The position numbers and the translations under genes were made by a program. This document shows, one piece after another, positions 49,700-61,539 of a DNA stretch of 64,000 bases (positions are counted from its first letter, which is position 1; each line of letters opens with the position of its first letter). The notes beneath the pieces are model-generated. The model was not told the DNA's origin and searched no databases. It saw only the letters and a list, made by a program, of their open reading frames with translations. Source of the stretch: Cristatella mucedo (lineage: Eukaryota; Bryozoa; Phylactolaemata; Cristatellidae); contig WPIO01000001.1 in the NCBI GenBank assembly GCA_009760855.2, forward strand, positions 1,676,001-1,740,000, written 5' to 3'.

Positions 49700-50417
49700 G
49701 TGACTCCGACGACCTGCTCTCCGTCGTCTCTTTGGAGAGTGGCGGCGGCGGCGGGCACCATTGCAGCGGCGACTGCAGCTGTGAGCAGCAGCTGTCGCTC
49801 GCTCATCCGCAGCCGCGGACGTACGACGGCTTCGGGGCCGAGAGCTACACGCGGCAGCCAGCAAAGGCGACTGCTGAGGTAGATACGACCGACCGCACGT
49901 TCGTCGCGTCCGCTGCCGCTTCGGCCGAGGCCACAGCCCCCGCTGGCTGCTCGCCGGACCGGCTCGTTCCGATGGCCGGCGCTTGCCACCCGACATCGAC
50001 AGGTGGTTCCGACGCGAGTCGACAAACTCTTTCCGTTGGCTACTTAACACATTCTCAACCGCCAGTTCACCTTTCTCAGGATCTCCCCTCGATGCTGCTA
50101 CGGCAGCAGTGGTGGCGGCAGCAGCCGAAGGCCGACGGCGAGTCTTCGAGCTGGACGCCCGCGATCGAGATGTCGTCGCTAGGCGAACGCGACTTCCCAG
50201 CCGCAATGCACCGGGGCGGGCGAGCCCCAGTCGTTGACCAATCCAGAGGCCAGCCGCCGGCGGTCAGCTACGATGGTGCAACGGCGCCTGCCGGGGTGCC
50301 TAAGTGGCCCAATGTGAGGTCAGAGCCCATCAATTATTGGCCCGGAATTCCGAGTGGTCAGTCGTCCGCCTACTGCTCCGAGGCCGCCAACGAGAGTGGT
50401 GCTTACCCTACCGCCAG
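49700..50417 (+). CDS. Host gene exon: Ser/Gly/His-rich low-complexity protein
   Basis: Acceptor CCCATCTAG; the exon starts with two bases completing a codon, then 238 codons, and ends two bases into a codon before a CCAG/GTTCGT donor. The product begins DSDDLLSVVSLESGGGGG, then Cys/His-rich (HHCSGDCSCEQQ), then mixed Ser/Pro/Gln. The start phase fits the exon at 30151-30278 and the end phase fits the exon at 50926. It resembles the disordered part of a transcription regulator, but no domain is recognisable. Confidence 0.45.
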
Positions 50418-50465
50418 GTTCGTTTGGCAAGCATTGCAGCAGCCTGCTTTAAGGGCGGGCTCTCG

Positions 50466-50815
50466 CTGCCGATTGGTCAGCCGTAGCGCTCTCATTGCCG
50501 ATTGGTCCCCCTCCATCGCTCAGACTGCTATTAGTCAGCTCTGACGCTCTCACTCCCTATTGGTCTGCTCAGGTGCTCTCGCCTTAGATTGGTCCGTTAT
50601 GGCGCTCACACAACCTATTGGTCAACTCTGGCTTTTTCACAGCCAATTGGCCGGCTCTGGGGCTCTCCTGGCCCTTTAGTCCTCTCCGGTGCCTTCACCA
50701 CCTACTGGCCCCCCCCCCGGGCCTCTCCCCCTGATTGGTCCGCTTCGGCTCTCTCATGGTCAATTGGTCCACTGTGGCGATCTCGCTTTTCCGATTGGTC
50801 TCCTCCGGCGCTCTA
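50466..50815. repeat. 29-bp-period tandem array of ATTGGTC (CCAAT-type) motifs
   Basis: ATTGGTC or a close variant starts at 50472, 50501, 50530, 50559, 50588, 50617, 50646, 50675, 50704, 50734, 50763 and 50794. Spacing is 29 bp almost throughout (30 and 31 near the end). Each unit continues with an NNCT-TGGCGCTCTC-like part. It lies wholly inside the 508-bp candidate intron between the exons at 49700 and 50926. Confidence 0.9.
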
Positions 50816-50925
50816 GTTAGCCGGGAGCCTCGACCGCGACAGGACCGAACCTACTGTTTCCACACAGACGTATTAGTATTAACACTATTTTCTAGGAGCC
50901 GTGAAGCAACCTTGCCTCCGTGCAG

Positions 50926-51806
50926 CCAAGCGTCTGTCAAGCAGGAACAGCCGGAGGAGCATAAGCAGCAGCTGCTGCTACAGCTGCAGCTGCTGCTGGA
51001 GCAGCAGGGCCGGCTGCTGCAGCGGCTGCATCTTCAGCAGCAGCTTCCCTGGTTCTCCAATGGCGTCAGCCTGAGCGAAACGCTGCGCTACTCGCCATAC
51101 CAGGAAGCTTTCGCTGGCAGGAGCCGGCGCGTGGCCCGAGGAAGCGAGGCCAGCTCGGCTATCGCTGCCGCCGCAGTCGCCGCCGACTCGGCTATCGCCG
51201 CCACCGCAGCCGCCGCCGACTCGGCTATCGCCGCCGCCGCAGCCGCCGCCGCCGCGGCCGCCGCCTACGTCCAGCAGCAGCGGCGGCAGGGCACTTCAAG
51301 TGAACACACTTCAGCTTCACTGATGGCTACAGCGAACTGGGCCATCGCCGATGGTCGCAAGCACGCTTCCGTAGCAGCTGCCCCTTCGACAGCAGGGGCA
51401 GCAGCTCTCGGACCGCCGCCGCGAGCTTCGTCGTTGGCGGCGGCGGCCGCCGCTTCTTGGGCGCCTGGGAGCTACGCGGTCCGGCCATGTACCAATCGCT
51501 ACTTTGCTCCTGACGGATTGGTTCGGCGCTGCAGCTTCGCCTTCCTGTGCTACGGCTGCCGGCGAAAACAAATGGCGGAGTAGAGACGGGCGGCGGCAGT
51601 GGAGCCGTTCATTCCTGGCCGATGCAAGGTCAAGGTGCGATGAATCGGAAGTCAGGCCAGCACGACGGCAGAGCGGCCAGCTCCAATATCCAGACAACCG
51701 CAGTCATTTACTCTGGCGCTGCCGACGTCTTGTCGGCAGGGCATGCTTCTCAAAGCTATGGTGGACCTTATGGTCTACCTACGAGATTCAACTGGGCCTG
51801 CGAACT

Positions 51807-51810
<4 letters not shown>
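50926..51810 (+). CDS. Host gene exon(s): Gln/Leu-rich helix and Ala repeats
   Basis: Acceptor CTCCGTGCAG, then one base completing a codon. It encodes QASVKQEQPEEHKQQ with a VKQE SUMOylation-type motif, then a Gln/Leu amphipathic stretch (LQLQLLLEQQGRLLQRLHLQ). After that come tandem DSAIAA-type Ala repeats encoded by a 39-bp unit at about 51150-51240. The frame is open to 51583. A second frame (about 51547-51810) looks coding as well (GAVHSWPMQGQGAMNR; SQSYGGPYGLPTRFNW), so an undetected short intron or alternative frame is likely and the inner boundaries are not fixed. Transcription-factor-like composition; family unknown. Confidence 0.45.

Positions 51811-51866
<56 letters not shown>
51811..51866. 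repeat. (GA)n microsatellite
   Basis: Pure GA tract following the putative coding segment. Confidence 0.95.
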
Positions 51867-51871
<5 letters not shown>

Positions 51872-52949
51872 AAGAGAGAGTGTATGAGCTTGTATATGGA
51901 GAGGTAGGTGGAAGAGAAAAAAAGAGTGAGATCATTCTAAAAGGACCACGTCCTGAAACGAACATTGCTAAAGGTCATCGGTGTAAAACACGCAAGTGCC
52001 TAGCTGCATATGCATCGTCGACGATATCGACTGCGAGTGGTAGCCGATAGCGACCGGTGAACGGCTAAACAATGGCCGCCCAGTGTAGCTACATCTTTTC
52101 GTCGATTGAGAAGACCCACATTTGACCTTTTGATCGTGACCTGTGCATATTGTGTGCATATTTTTCGGTACCTGAGATGCCGTCTCGTCGCTTGTCATTT
52201 TTCCAACTTGTGCTGCTTGCACCTAGTAGTGCAAGTGTTTTGGTACCTACGATGATGATGTCACCGCTTCACATTATTTTTGACTCCTCTGCTTGCATGC
52301 AGTGGTCCCTGCTTTGCACTGGACTTACCGCCTGATGCTACTGCCTCCGTACGGTACATGCACTGGAAGCTACATCCTCCGGACGCGAGGTTCAGGACTC
52401 AGCGACGTCAGCCAGGGTTCTGCCAGGAGTTCGTAGCCAGTGGCAATAATCCCGAGCGAGCTGGGTGGCACGGTCCCACGGGGGGGGTAGGGGGAGCAAG
52501 GTGTAGCGGCCACACTGGAAAGCCAAACAGCCCAGAGCTGCTGCTACATTTGCTTTCCTTCGCCAGCTGCTTAATACATTGCTTGGATGCCACTTCCATC
52601 TTTGAATTTCATTTTTAGATTGCTTATTGGTGTTGCGTTGTTAATTTATTTATTAATTCTATCGAGACAGGTGCTAGCGCATCTTCGATGCAACGCCCTC
52701 GGCAGAAAGCTAGAAGCTCGGGCCCTCAAGGTCGACACGCCGACTCCGAGACGGGTCTTCTGAGAGGAGCTATAGGGGTTCTTGGGCCAGGCTTAAGTAA
52801 ACATTGCTGTTGGATGGCGTTCCGTCTATAATAATAATTACAGTAACAGTAATACATTTGGGTTGTGCCCTCTACTGAATCTCTGGCTAGGTACATCGAA
52901 CGCGTGCGGATGCTTTTCGCCTCTTTCGTAGCCTTATACCTTAAAATTT
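51867..52949. other. No recognised gene
   Basis: Stop-rich in all frames; no family-specific repeats found. A short ATAATAATAATTACAG tract at about 52829 may be the end of an old LINE insertion. Confidence 0.45.
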
Positions 52950-53216
52950 ATATAATTGTTGGTAATTTAAAGGAGATAGCACAACTCAAACTGTTAGGCC
53001 CAGAAAAATACTTGGAATATCGAGTGATTTGTCCTTTGTGGGCTTATGCTTGCGGCACTGTGCATGCTGTCACTGACCAAACATGCATTCAGACCCTGTG
53101 CATGCCACACCTAACCGTGTTAACCTTGTGTATTGAGCATGCTACCACTAAACATTCAATCGCGCTTCCTTTGTAGTAATTGTAAAGTGCCTAGAAAGAG
53201 ATTGAGCTCTCTGGGG
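52950..53216 (+). mobile_element. L2-like LINE 3' UTR and tail
   Basis: The UTR landmarks (TGTGGGCTTATGCTTGC, CATGCTGTCACTGACC) and conserved tail GTGCCTAGAAAGAGATTGAG end without (ATT)n, running directly into a family-B SINE. Confidence 0.7.
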
Positions 53217-53322
53217 GCTCACTGGGTAAGGCGGTTGCTTTTCACGACCTCGGCCCTGAGCTCGTGGGTTCGAATCCTGTGGTGGGCGATCCTTTATCGC
53301 CACTGCAAGCGGTGGTGATAGC
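53217..53322 (+). repeat. SINE family B, clear copy
   Basis: Head GCTCACTGGGTAAGGCGG (A-box like), B-box GTGGGTTCGAATCCTG, then GGCGATCCTTTATCGCCACT and GCAAGCGGTGGTGATAG. Not a functional tRNA gene: no complete cloverleaf. Confidence 0.75.
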
Positions 53323-53776
53323 CGCCAAGTCTCTTGTGTCGCAATACAAAATAGGCTGTTGAATCAGCTAGTATTTATTTATTAATTGTTTGTATAATTT
53401 GAAATTTGATCTCTGAACACGTCACTATGGGCCATAAACGATTGCCCCTCCATTTCGTGAACGACTGAGCAGCGATGAATTCATTTAATCTGGCGACTCA
53501 GCGAAGCAATTTAAAGTTCTGCGGTCGCCGAGCGACTGCTTCCAATATATTTAATTCGTTCACTGAAGCGCACTCCAAGCATTTCCATAACGCAGCGTAG
53601 TAGGCAGTGTCGCCGCCTATTCAGGCCAGCGGTTTTGATGCGGACGAGTGCCGGCTGAGGACTGAGCTCGTTCGTGACGCCACGCTGTTGCCGTTTCGAA
53701 CACTCCTTCTTCTCGCTTCTCAGAATGGAGCGACTTTTCGATGACAGCGTCGGGCGCCTGCTTGCTGGATCTAAAG

Positions 53777-53936
53777 TCACTCCGTCGTGAACTGGAGTTG
53801 CGGCAGCTCGACGGAAAAGGCTCGCTCAGCCTCGGCCTCGTTCACCCCGTGCACGGCCATGTACATCAGCTTTAGCTGCTCTAGAAACAGCACGCGACAT
53901 AGGTAGTCCGCCTTCTGAAAGTAAATGAACGACGCG
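53777..53936 (-). CDS. Terminal exon of the minus-strand host gene
   Basis: On the minus strand a GTACTTACAG acceptor is followed by one base and 53 codons ending in TGA. The product is strikingly protein-like (SFIYFQKADYLCRVLFLEQL; VNEAEAERAFSVELPQLQF). The start phase (two bases needed) does not fit directly onto the exon at 56037, which ends in phase 0, so at least one small exon between them is missing from this model. Family not recognised. Confidence 0.5.
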
Positions 53937-56036
53937 CTGTAAGTACGCTGCCTGCAGTCTGAACTGACGGAAAGACGTTGGGGGTGTCTTTCGGAATTCT
54001 TTCCACCGGAGAGGCCCGGTTGCCATGGCTACCGGTATGCTGCCAAAATGAGCAAATCATGACTGGAGCGTAGTGCAGCTACTCGGTTGCACGTTTGCAT
54101 GCTGGGAGTTTTAGAGCAAACCCGCGGATAAGGGATCCGCAAGAATGAGCGTGAGCTTCGATGTGAGAACTGGCTGGCAGTACTGGCACACTTACCGCTA
54201 GCTCGTTGAGTTCGCACTTGTGTGCTTACTTTAGCAAGCTAGTGTAGCTAGTTCAAGTTGTCACACTCAGTGGGCAAATCAAGACAAGCAAGTGCGCCTG
54301 TGCATATCATATGCGGGACAAGCAAATTTTCAATTCAACCGCAGGGCGTCTAAAGACGAGAGCGAGCCATTTACTCAGGGAAATGGGCAGTCTACAGCGA
54401 GCGAAACTCGATAATCTCCCAAGTCGGCGGAGGACCGATCGGCGGCGGTCAATGGCCGGCACTCTCACGTGGCGGTGGAGCAAATTCTCACGTGCACAAT
54501 GCAAAGTGTCACGAGCACAATATAAAATGCTATTAAAACAATACACAGTCGACTCCACTTATAAGAATACGCTTGGACCGGAAAATGTCCAATCGTGTTG
54601 GCTGAGTATTCCCATACGCTGAGTACATAGCTAGAATCAATCTTCGATCCCGAACTGCTATTCATATAAGAGAAGTATTCCTATATGCAATATTCTTACA
54701 TGAGCAGTCGATTGTATGTCTACCGTACGTCTATATGCATTTTTTCTGGCTTAATCCTTAACTTTTTTGCCGATGCTATAACTTTTTTCTTTCAAACTTG
54801 AAAATTGCATTGAGGTTTCGTATTTTCCTTTCACGATGAAGCCATGCCGAATCTTATCCATCAAAACAAAGTTCTTAGTATACGTCATTTTAATACTTCA
54901 GCAAATTTATTCTGCTCTGAAATTTGTGACTTTAATTAGCTGGCAATGTGCTTAGAACAGTAAGTGCAAAAGCCTTGCTCTGACAATGAGCTCTCTGAGG
55001 GCAAATTATCAAGCGAATTATTATTATCATTATTAGGATGCTAATACAGTTTGGTGCAGTCTTTAATTGTCCACTGCAAGCGATGGTCATAGGAGTGAAG
55101 GGTCTTCTGCCGATATATAAATGAGACTGTTACATCAGCGTACCTCGCATCCTAGGTCATTGCTTGTATACCATGCAGAGGTAGCGGGTTTCGTGTCTGC
55201 CACTCTTTTTCCAGAAACCGATATTTCTTGCCATGGCTAAGCATGCTGCTGAGCAACTTCAGAACCCCAGTAATCGCAGAGCGTCGCCGTATTTCTCTAG
55301 GAAGAGTATAAGACATATAGATTATCCGAATCCCTTCTTGAGCACTTATCATCTCACCCGAGCATCATTTGCACTGAACGTCAATGATTCAGGTGATATA
55401 TTCGTGAAAAACTTCAGCGCATAGATAGCTAAAAGGCATCCTTTATCCGATTAGTCTCTAGAGTACGAGGACTCGAGGATCTGTTCTAGCACCGCTCCTT
55501 CTATGCATTGTAAGCACCCGTCTTTTGTTAGTAATTGCCAAGAAAACCCCGGGCTTTCGTTTCCAGCAAAATGAAAGCACAGCCTGCACCTTCGAGCACC
55601 TGCGCCGTTGTGGAGAACCTGCGCTTTGATCCTTCCGTGCATTTTAGCTCATCTAATTCTCTAGCAGCACACTGTCGCACATTGTGTTCCCGATATTTGC
55701 ACTTGGCTATCATCTATCTTTTGATTGGAATTCAATATTGATTCGATAGAATATGTTGCATGCACTTCATTTTTAATGTTTAAAAGTTGCTGATGCTTTG
55801 AAAATGCTACACTGTCAATTTTGACGTATTTTGTTGAGATTGAATATGTACGTTACTTTTCTGTACCCAGGAATGTAGGTTAAGTAAATTTCTATATATA
55901 CATACAGTGTACTAGTTCTTCGATTGAAGAAAACCTTATTCGTGCAATGATTATATAATGAGCATCCGAAAGCATTTTTGGCCTAGCGTAACGCTGAATA
56001 TTAGACCACAATAAAGCTTCTTCAGAATTGTCTTAC
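53937..56036. other. Intronic region of the minus-strand gene; LINE tail at 54940
   Basis: An L2-like tail with (ATT)n lies at about 54940-55037 (plus) and a family-B SINE fragment at 55065-55110. Some short open frames (e.g. plus strand 55233-55424) have no supporting splice sites. The missing penultimate exon should be here. Confidence 0.4.
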
Positions 56037-56137
56037 CTTTAAGTCCGAACCAACATACATCTTGACAAGAGCACCTATCATAAAATCTAATTGTTCCTCC
56101 GTGAATAGCTCAAATGCGCCAGTCCTGTCCAAAAGTA
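56037..56137 (-). CDS. Minus-strand host gene, internal exon
   Basis: Acceptor CCTTCGTTGCAG and donor AAG/GTAAGA. Two bases complete a codon from the previous exon, then 33 codons (LLDRTGAFELFTEEQLDFMI; LVKMYVGSDLK) end in phase 0. Both other frames contain stops. Confidence 0.65.
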
Positions 56138-56287
56138 CTGCAACGAAGGAAAACAATTATGGCCTCACGAATGCTTGGCAAAACGTCGGCATGTGCAATT
56201 CTCCCCGAATCGAAATGAAGTGAACTACCCTTGGTATTGGTTACAATAACGTCACATTTCTAAATCATTGCATGAGTATTAATCACG

Positions 56288-56460
56288 ATAGTAATAATAA
56301 TAATAATAATAATAAAAGTAACACATTTTTATGGCGCCCTCTGAGAACTTCTGAGAATCTCTGTATAAACGCTTTTTATGTGCTGCAAAATAAGCACAAT
56401 CAAATAATTAGTGGACTAATGGAGCAATGGCTCAGGTAAGTAATAATAATGGCAAAATAT
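56288..56460 (-). mobile_element. L2-like LINE 3' end fragment
   Basis: (AAT)n followed by the complement of the tail (GGCGCCCTCTGAGAAC) and degraded UTR. Confidence 0.6.
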
Positions 56461-56748
56461 AAGAAATCGGTAAGAAAATTGAGAAGCAAGAAAGTAAGAA
56501 TCTTGTCGTAAGCAATAACCATGTTCCAGGTCACAGCAGATGCAAGCACGGCTTCACAAGATTTGTATCTGATCACGTACCAGCGATCGTTTCACCATGT
56601 CTTAAAAGTAGATTAAGTATCTCGATTCTAATCTAAAACTAGAGGCTGATGTTAAGAGTAGATAGCCAGATCTTAGTGCCTAGATCTTGTATCTTTATTG
56701 GCAGGCTTGGCCATAATGATGCAAGCGCACGAGGAAGCAAGTACTTAC

Positions 56749-56797
56749 TTCTCGAATTTCGGTCTCTATTGTATTGCTCGTGGCGTGTGCAGTATAC
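56749..56797 (-). CDS. Minus-strand host gene, small internal exon
   Basis: 49 bp between a CTAATTTTTAG acceptor and a GAA/GTAAGT donor. In phase 0 it encodes VYCTRHEQYNRDRNSR plus one leftover base, which fits both neighbours (57053-57137 ends in phase 0; 56037-56137 needs one base). Confidence 0.5.
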
Positions 56798-57052
56798 CTA
56801 AAAATTAGATCAATGTAGGCTAAAAGGTCGACGTTTAGAATTCGCACAGGCTCTACAGTCGTAAACGACAGCCGCTCCGCTGAGGAACATTTGTCATCTA
56901 CTCGCCGAGCTGAGTGTCAACGTCAAGGGTACGAGTAAGACACTACGGCACGAGCATCGCCTTTTCGAGCATCAGATGCAGAAAAACTACCAGATGCATT
57001 ATGGGAGGGGATGATGGCCCAGTACGCTTTCAAGCAGGGAGATGTGACCTAC

Positions 57053-57137
57053 CTTGCCGCAAGTGATGCCCTGCAAGTGGGCTTGGCTTGTTCGGATGAA
57101 CCAGTCGAGCTGCTTCTCGTTCAGATGAGAGACGTCT
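57053..57137 (-). CDS. Minus-strand host gene, internal exon
   Basis: Acceptor GCTTGCTTCAG and donor AAG/GTAGGT. One base completes a codon, then 28 codons: DVSHLNEKQLDWFIRTSQAH, then LQGITCGK. Confidence 0.6.
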
Positions 57138-57964
57138 CTGAAGCAAGCAAGTCAAAATACTCGCTCGCTCATAGATACGCTCACTCGAAGCAGCGATCGA
57201 GCGTTTGGCAACGGGGCGCGAGCCAGCGCGACGCGACCGTTGGTCGGTTGGGAATGACGAAATCCGGGCGTGGCCCCTTGTAAAGTGGCCCACACAGTCA
57301 GAATGTGACTCGTCGACCGTGGAAGGACGCAGAGTCAAATGTGCGATTCGAAGTTCCGGCTGGATGGATGCGTGCGTGCACGGCTGGTTACTTTAGAAAG
57401 ACTTTCTGGCTCTGCTTATTATTCCGCCAGCGATTGCGATAGCAGTTTGGCAAACTGCTCATTTTAGGCTTGCTAGAATGGGCAGTGCATGTATACCGCT
57501 CTACAAATCTCGCCTTCCCTGTGAAAGAATACCGATGGAAACGAGCGGAAACACGACCGGCCGGTCGTGCGTGTGTGGACAATTAACATGGCATCACTGC
57601 TGACTGCCCGGTAGTTTTTTTCAGACAGGTGGTAGCTAGGCTATGCTGTGCTGTGCTGATCGACAGGTAGTGATGAAAAACAGGTAGTTATGACCAACAA
57701 ATGAACCTATCGGTAGGGAGCCGGGTCCCCAATAGAACCTGGGCCTAGCAAAAACTCAATAACACTGCGAATAATAGTCAGATAGACTTCGTTATAGGCG
57801 CAACCGTCCTCGTTTAGTCAATAAAGCTATACCGCGACCAGATTTCAGTTTTTATTCTCTAGTAGTAAATTGATCACACATTTGGCTGTAGATGTCTGAA
57901 ACGCCAGGACCAAGAATGCATCCGTGCATCCGGTAGGCAAAACCACCGTGGCTAGCGTACCTAC

Positions 57965-58023
57965 CCGATTAGCTTGATCTCTTTGGCAATTTTTTGGTCG
58001 TCCTCTTGATTGACCGAAGGATA
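57965..58023 (-). CDS. Minus-strand host gene, internal exon
   Basis: 59 bp between an ACATCGTTGCAG acceptor and a CGG/GTAGGT donor. In phase 0 it encodes YPSVNQEDDQKIAKEIKLI plus two leftover bases, matching the start of the next exon. A second frame is also open but would not fit the neighbours. Confidence 0.6.
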
Positions 58024-58239
58024 CTGCAACGATGTGACGAAATGTCAATCGATTTCACTAAAATTGAATTAACTGCGAGAAATACGTCAGCGCTCAATCC
58101 ATAGATGCCATACATTCAGCTAAATAGAGCTAAGTTAAATGTCTAGTTGAATTGCACGTAGGAAACTATTGATCACCAAGTATTTCTCGAGCGTCGCTCA
58201 TTTCTCCTGGGCGTCACCAGCACTGCATGCAATGGTTCA

Positions 58240-60065
58240 GGTTCTACCTTAGTAGGATAATATCTAAAGTATTGATGCAAATTGACAAAGTTTTCCGAGA
58301 GAAATCATTGAAGTACGGGGTCCCTCTGCTTGGTCCTATTCTTTTCATAGTTTATACTCAACCTCTTGTCAATGTTATCGCCAAGCACAAATGACTTTCA
58401 GCGTCTACAGATGGCACCACAGCTTTGATAAGAAAAATATGCACATGCTTTGACCCGTCCTAGCCCTTCAGCTCGTCAAACTCTCTCAACTCTCTTGCTG
58501 GGTGTATTACTGATATCCACACATGGATGGCAGCAATCCATCTCACATTATGTGACGATAAAACCAACTCACTAGTTGTTTATTTACAACCAAGTGCGGC
58601 TCTAACATTGAGCTTAACGCTTGAAATCGGCTCTGCCAGCATATTGTCTACAGCATCTGTACAAAATCCGAGTGTCCTGTTCCAAAGTGACCGTTCACTG
58701 GACGACCAGATTAGCTGCACAATCAAGTTGGCATACTTTATGCTTATATAACATTGCTAACATTACGGTACGATTAGCAAGGATTGCTAATCCAAATTGG
58801 TCGTTGCATTTGCGTCATCCCGTCTCGACTTCTGTAACTTAATATTAATAACAATAATACATTTGCTAAAGACCCCTCTGAGAACTCCGTCTCTTTCTAG
58901 GAGCTTTGCATTTGCTGCAAAGGAAATAAGATAAAATAAATAGAGGTAACATGCTCAATAAACAAAAACAATAACATGGTCAAGAGCGACTTGCACGGGG
59001 TCAGCATGCAAGTATGATTAGTGGAGCATGCACAGTGCCAGAGCCCACAGGCACATAAAAACGAATCTCAGCGATCCACTACATGCTGTGATAAATAGGT
59101 GATCTTTTAGTTTATTTTAAATGTGATCAAGTTAGGACATGTCGTGACGCAGGTCAGGAGGGAGTTCCAGGCTTTGTGAGCATACGAACCAACGGCAAGG
59201 TCTCTAAAGTATTTGAGGTTTGTACGAGGTAGAGGTAAACAGATAGATTCTGAAAAAGGAGTAGTACAATGCTTAGTCTGGTGGGCAGTTGATCTGAAAG
59301 GTAGAATGGAGCCAAAGAATGACGGGACCTTAAAGTAAGCGAACAATATCTTTGCTTGAATGAAAACCAGTGTAGGTCGGTGATAAGAAGTGTGGTGTGG
59401 CCACTGCGACACTCACGACAGACAAGCCTAGCTGCAGAATCGTCCACCAGTTGTAAGCGCCTGAGCGCACACACCAGTAGGCCAGAAAGCAGTCAGTTAG
59501 TGAATTCAATACGGGATGTCACAAATTCATAGACCAATTTAGATGTGGTATCCTTAACTCATTGCTTACTATTCTACCGGCCTGTCCAATCAGGCGCTTA
59601 CAATACTGGAAAATATCTGCAGCAAAGGTTTGGCTGTCATGAGCGTCATAGTTGCCGAAGCATATTACTTCTAGGTATTCTGTGCTAGCTCCTAATCACG
59701 CAGCGTATCGACTTCAAGGTTCTATCTTTCACTTTTAAGTTCCTGCATCATCTAGTGCCAGGCTGCCTAACACCCCTACTCCCCAACCGGACTAGTCTTT
59801 GCAGGTTTTCCCCAGTCAAATCATTTAGCTGTGCCTCCAAACAACCTCAATTTTGTTAGACACCGTCTCTTTGGTTCTTACTCTCCCAAAGCCTGGAAAT
59901 CATTCTTGACTGATATCACGATATCCTTTAATTTGACGACATTAAAAAAGAAACGCACCTACTTCTCATACGATTTCGTGGGTCCTTGTGATTTGTTCTA
60001 TGTGTGCATATGCTTGCTGCACATATGCAAGCTATCAATAACCATATTTACACCTAGTTAAATGG
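58240..60065. mobile_element. Cluster of L2-like fragments in alternating orientation
   Basis: 58240-58850 (+) carries decayed RT-core sequence (LLGPILFIVYTQPL; DRSLDDQISCT). 58850-59540 (-) carries the ORF2 C-terminus, UTR and tail with (AAT)-like start. 59560-60065 (+) is another C-terminal piece. All have multiple stops. They lie in an intron of the minus-strand gene. Confidence 0.7.
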
Positions 60066-60107
60066 GTATGTAGCCTGTTACCATACCATGCTTGTTGGCA
60101 TCCTGAG

Positions 60108-60200
60108 TGCCGCGGGGCTCGAACCTACGACCTTGGTCATCAATTACAGTCACCTTGACCTTGGTCGGGGCGAATGCCTTAACCACTGGACCAAGCAAGC
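60108..60200 (-). repeat. SINE family A head
   Basis: Minus strand: TGGTCCAGTGGTTAAGGC A-box and GGTTCGAGCCCCG B-box; the tail is missing. Confidence 0.65.
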
Positions 60201-60546
60201 ACGACTTTACAGAATCTCCATCTAATACTTATCGTCGTCTAATACTTTCAAGAATCCGTCAGACTGTAGCCTTTAAATATGGTGACATTTTAGGCAATCT
60301 GCTACCCTAGCACGGAATAATTCGGATAGTGAAAAAGTGACGAGAGTGCGAAAAGTAATATACTCTATGTGCAAGTGTAGGCGCAGCATATGCATAAAAA
60401 ATAATATTGTGACGACTTTCGAGAGCCTAGAAGCTTAATATCACTACTAACTACTATGAGCTATCAGTTACTTCTTGAAGAAATGCAATACAGTCAATGC
60501 ATACAGTTAAGAATGCAGTTACAAGATGAAAAACTGTCTTCCTTAC

Positions 60547-60672
60547 CACACACAGAGTCTCCTTTGATTTTAATTTCAAAGCTTCGATAGCATTGAAAGC
60601 AAGCTTATCCGCTCGGTCCATAAGGTTGTAGCCGTCGACACGCCCTAAGGATGACAGGCGAGGGTGACACAA
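60547..60672 (-). CDS. Minus-strand host gene, exon 2
   Basis: Donor GTG/GTAAGG. Encodes RLSSLGRVDGYNLMDRADKL and AFNAIEALKLKSKETLCV, ending in phase 0 as required by the exon at 57965. Two acceptors are possible. The one giving 60672 (CCTCCTGAG) keeps phase with exon 1; the stronger TCATCCTTAG (start at 60644) would need an extra exon. Confidence 0.55.
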
Positions 60673-61242
60673 CTCAGGAGGCTCGGCCGCATCTCTCGGT
60701 GGTTGCTGCCGTGCTGTTCCATTATCGATCACGAGAATTTTTCTTTTGTGTCTCCGGGCACTCGTTCGTAGGCATACGGTGTTATTCATCTGCTAAAATG
60801 AAGCAACGTTGCATCGGACGAAGAAGACTTCGCTGCTAAAGATTCTAAACTGATCTCAAGAGGGATCCAAAGGTTTCGATGCAAATTTATTTGGGCACAT
60901 CGAGACCACAAATATTCCTACTGAAACTATAATAGTAATAATAAAAACAATACTACATATCACTAATAATAATAATAACAATAATAATAAAGACAACATA
61001 CTAAAGGGTTGTATTAGCATGAAAAAGCATGCGTCATTTTTAAACCAGCACGCTCAAGCACACAAGAAGGCACAAAGTAAGTAGGACCTCTGGCTGGAGA
61101 GTAACATTCATTCAATCTAGCAAAGGAACATCTAGCCAAGTAAATTCAGCAAAGCACTTTAAAACGAAAAGGAACGTCGTTGAGCGGAACGTTGGGCGGA
61201 AGGAAGGTTCGTTGTTGAGCGGAATGGAAAAGGCGCACATAC

Positions 61243-61539
61243 CTTTGACGAGCGAGGCGAAGAGAGGGGTGGATCTGCCTGGATTCCTGTCGTCGACTTT
61301 TCAGACGACATTGGCTCGATAGCTCCCAACATGGGCTCGTGCTTAGACGACCGATGAACGAGAACGGCAGCGGAGGATGAACCGGCGGCCATGCAGCCGG
61401 TTGCAGTCAGGCTCACGGAGCACGAACCGGCAGCCATGCGGCCGGATGCTGCGAGGCAGCTGATGCTAGTCCCCTGATTAGCATTCTCGTGGCGCTGAGT
61501 AATTCGGCGCTTGGACGGAGGCATCTCGTCGTTATCCAT
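61243..61539 (-). CDS. Minus-strand host gene, probable first coding exon
   Basis: ATG at 61539 (MDNDEMPPSKRRITQ), 99 codons, CAAAG/GTATGT donor in phase 0. Ser/Ala-rich, disordered, with an imperfect internal repeat (RMAAGSCS / CMAAGSSS) and a basic PPSKRR stretch that could be a nuclear signal. The frame extends further upstream (another ATG at 61593), so the start is a choice by context. Confidence 0.5.

Noticed and set aside
50466-50815. CRISPR array
   Set aside because: There is a 29-bp period but no constant repeat with unique spacers: the whole unit is one degenerate minisatellite in eukaryotic DNA, with no cas genes.
53826-54026. Alternative frame of the terminal exon (Arg/Gly-rich, ends at 53826)
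   Set aside because: It would keep phase with the exon at 56037, but it is low-complexity, whereas the overlapping frame encodes a normal-looking protein end. The alternative is not fully excluded.
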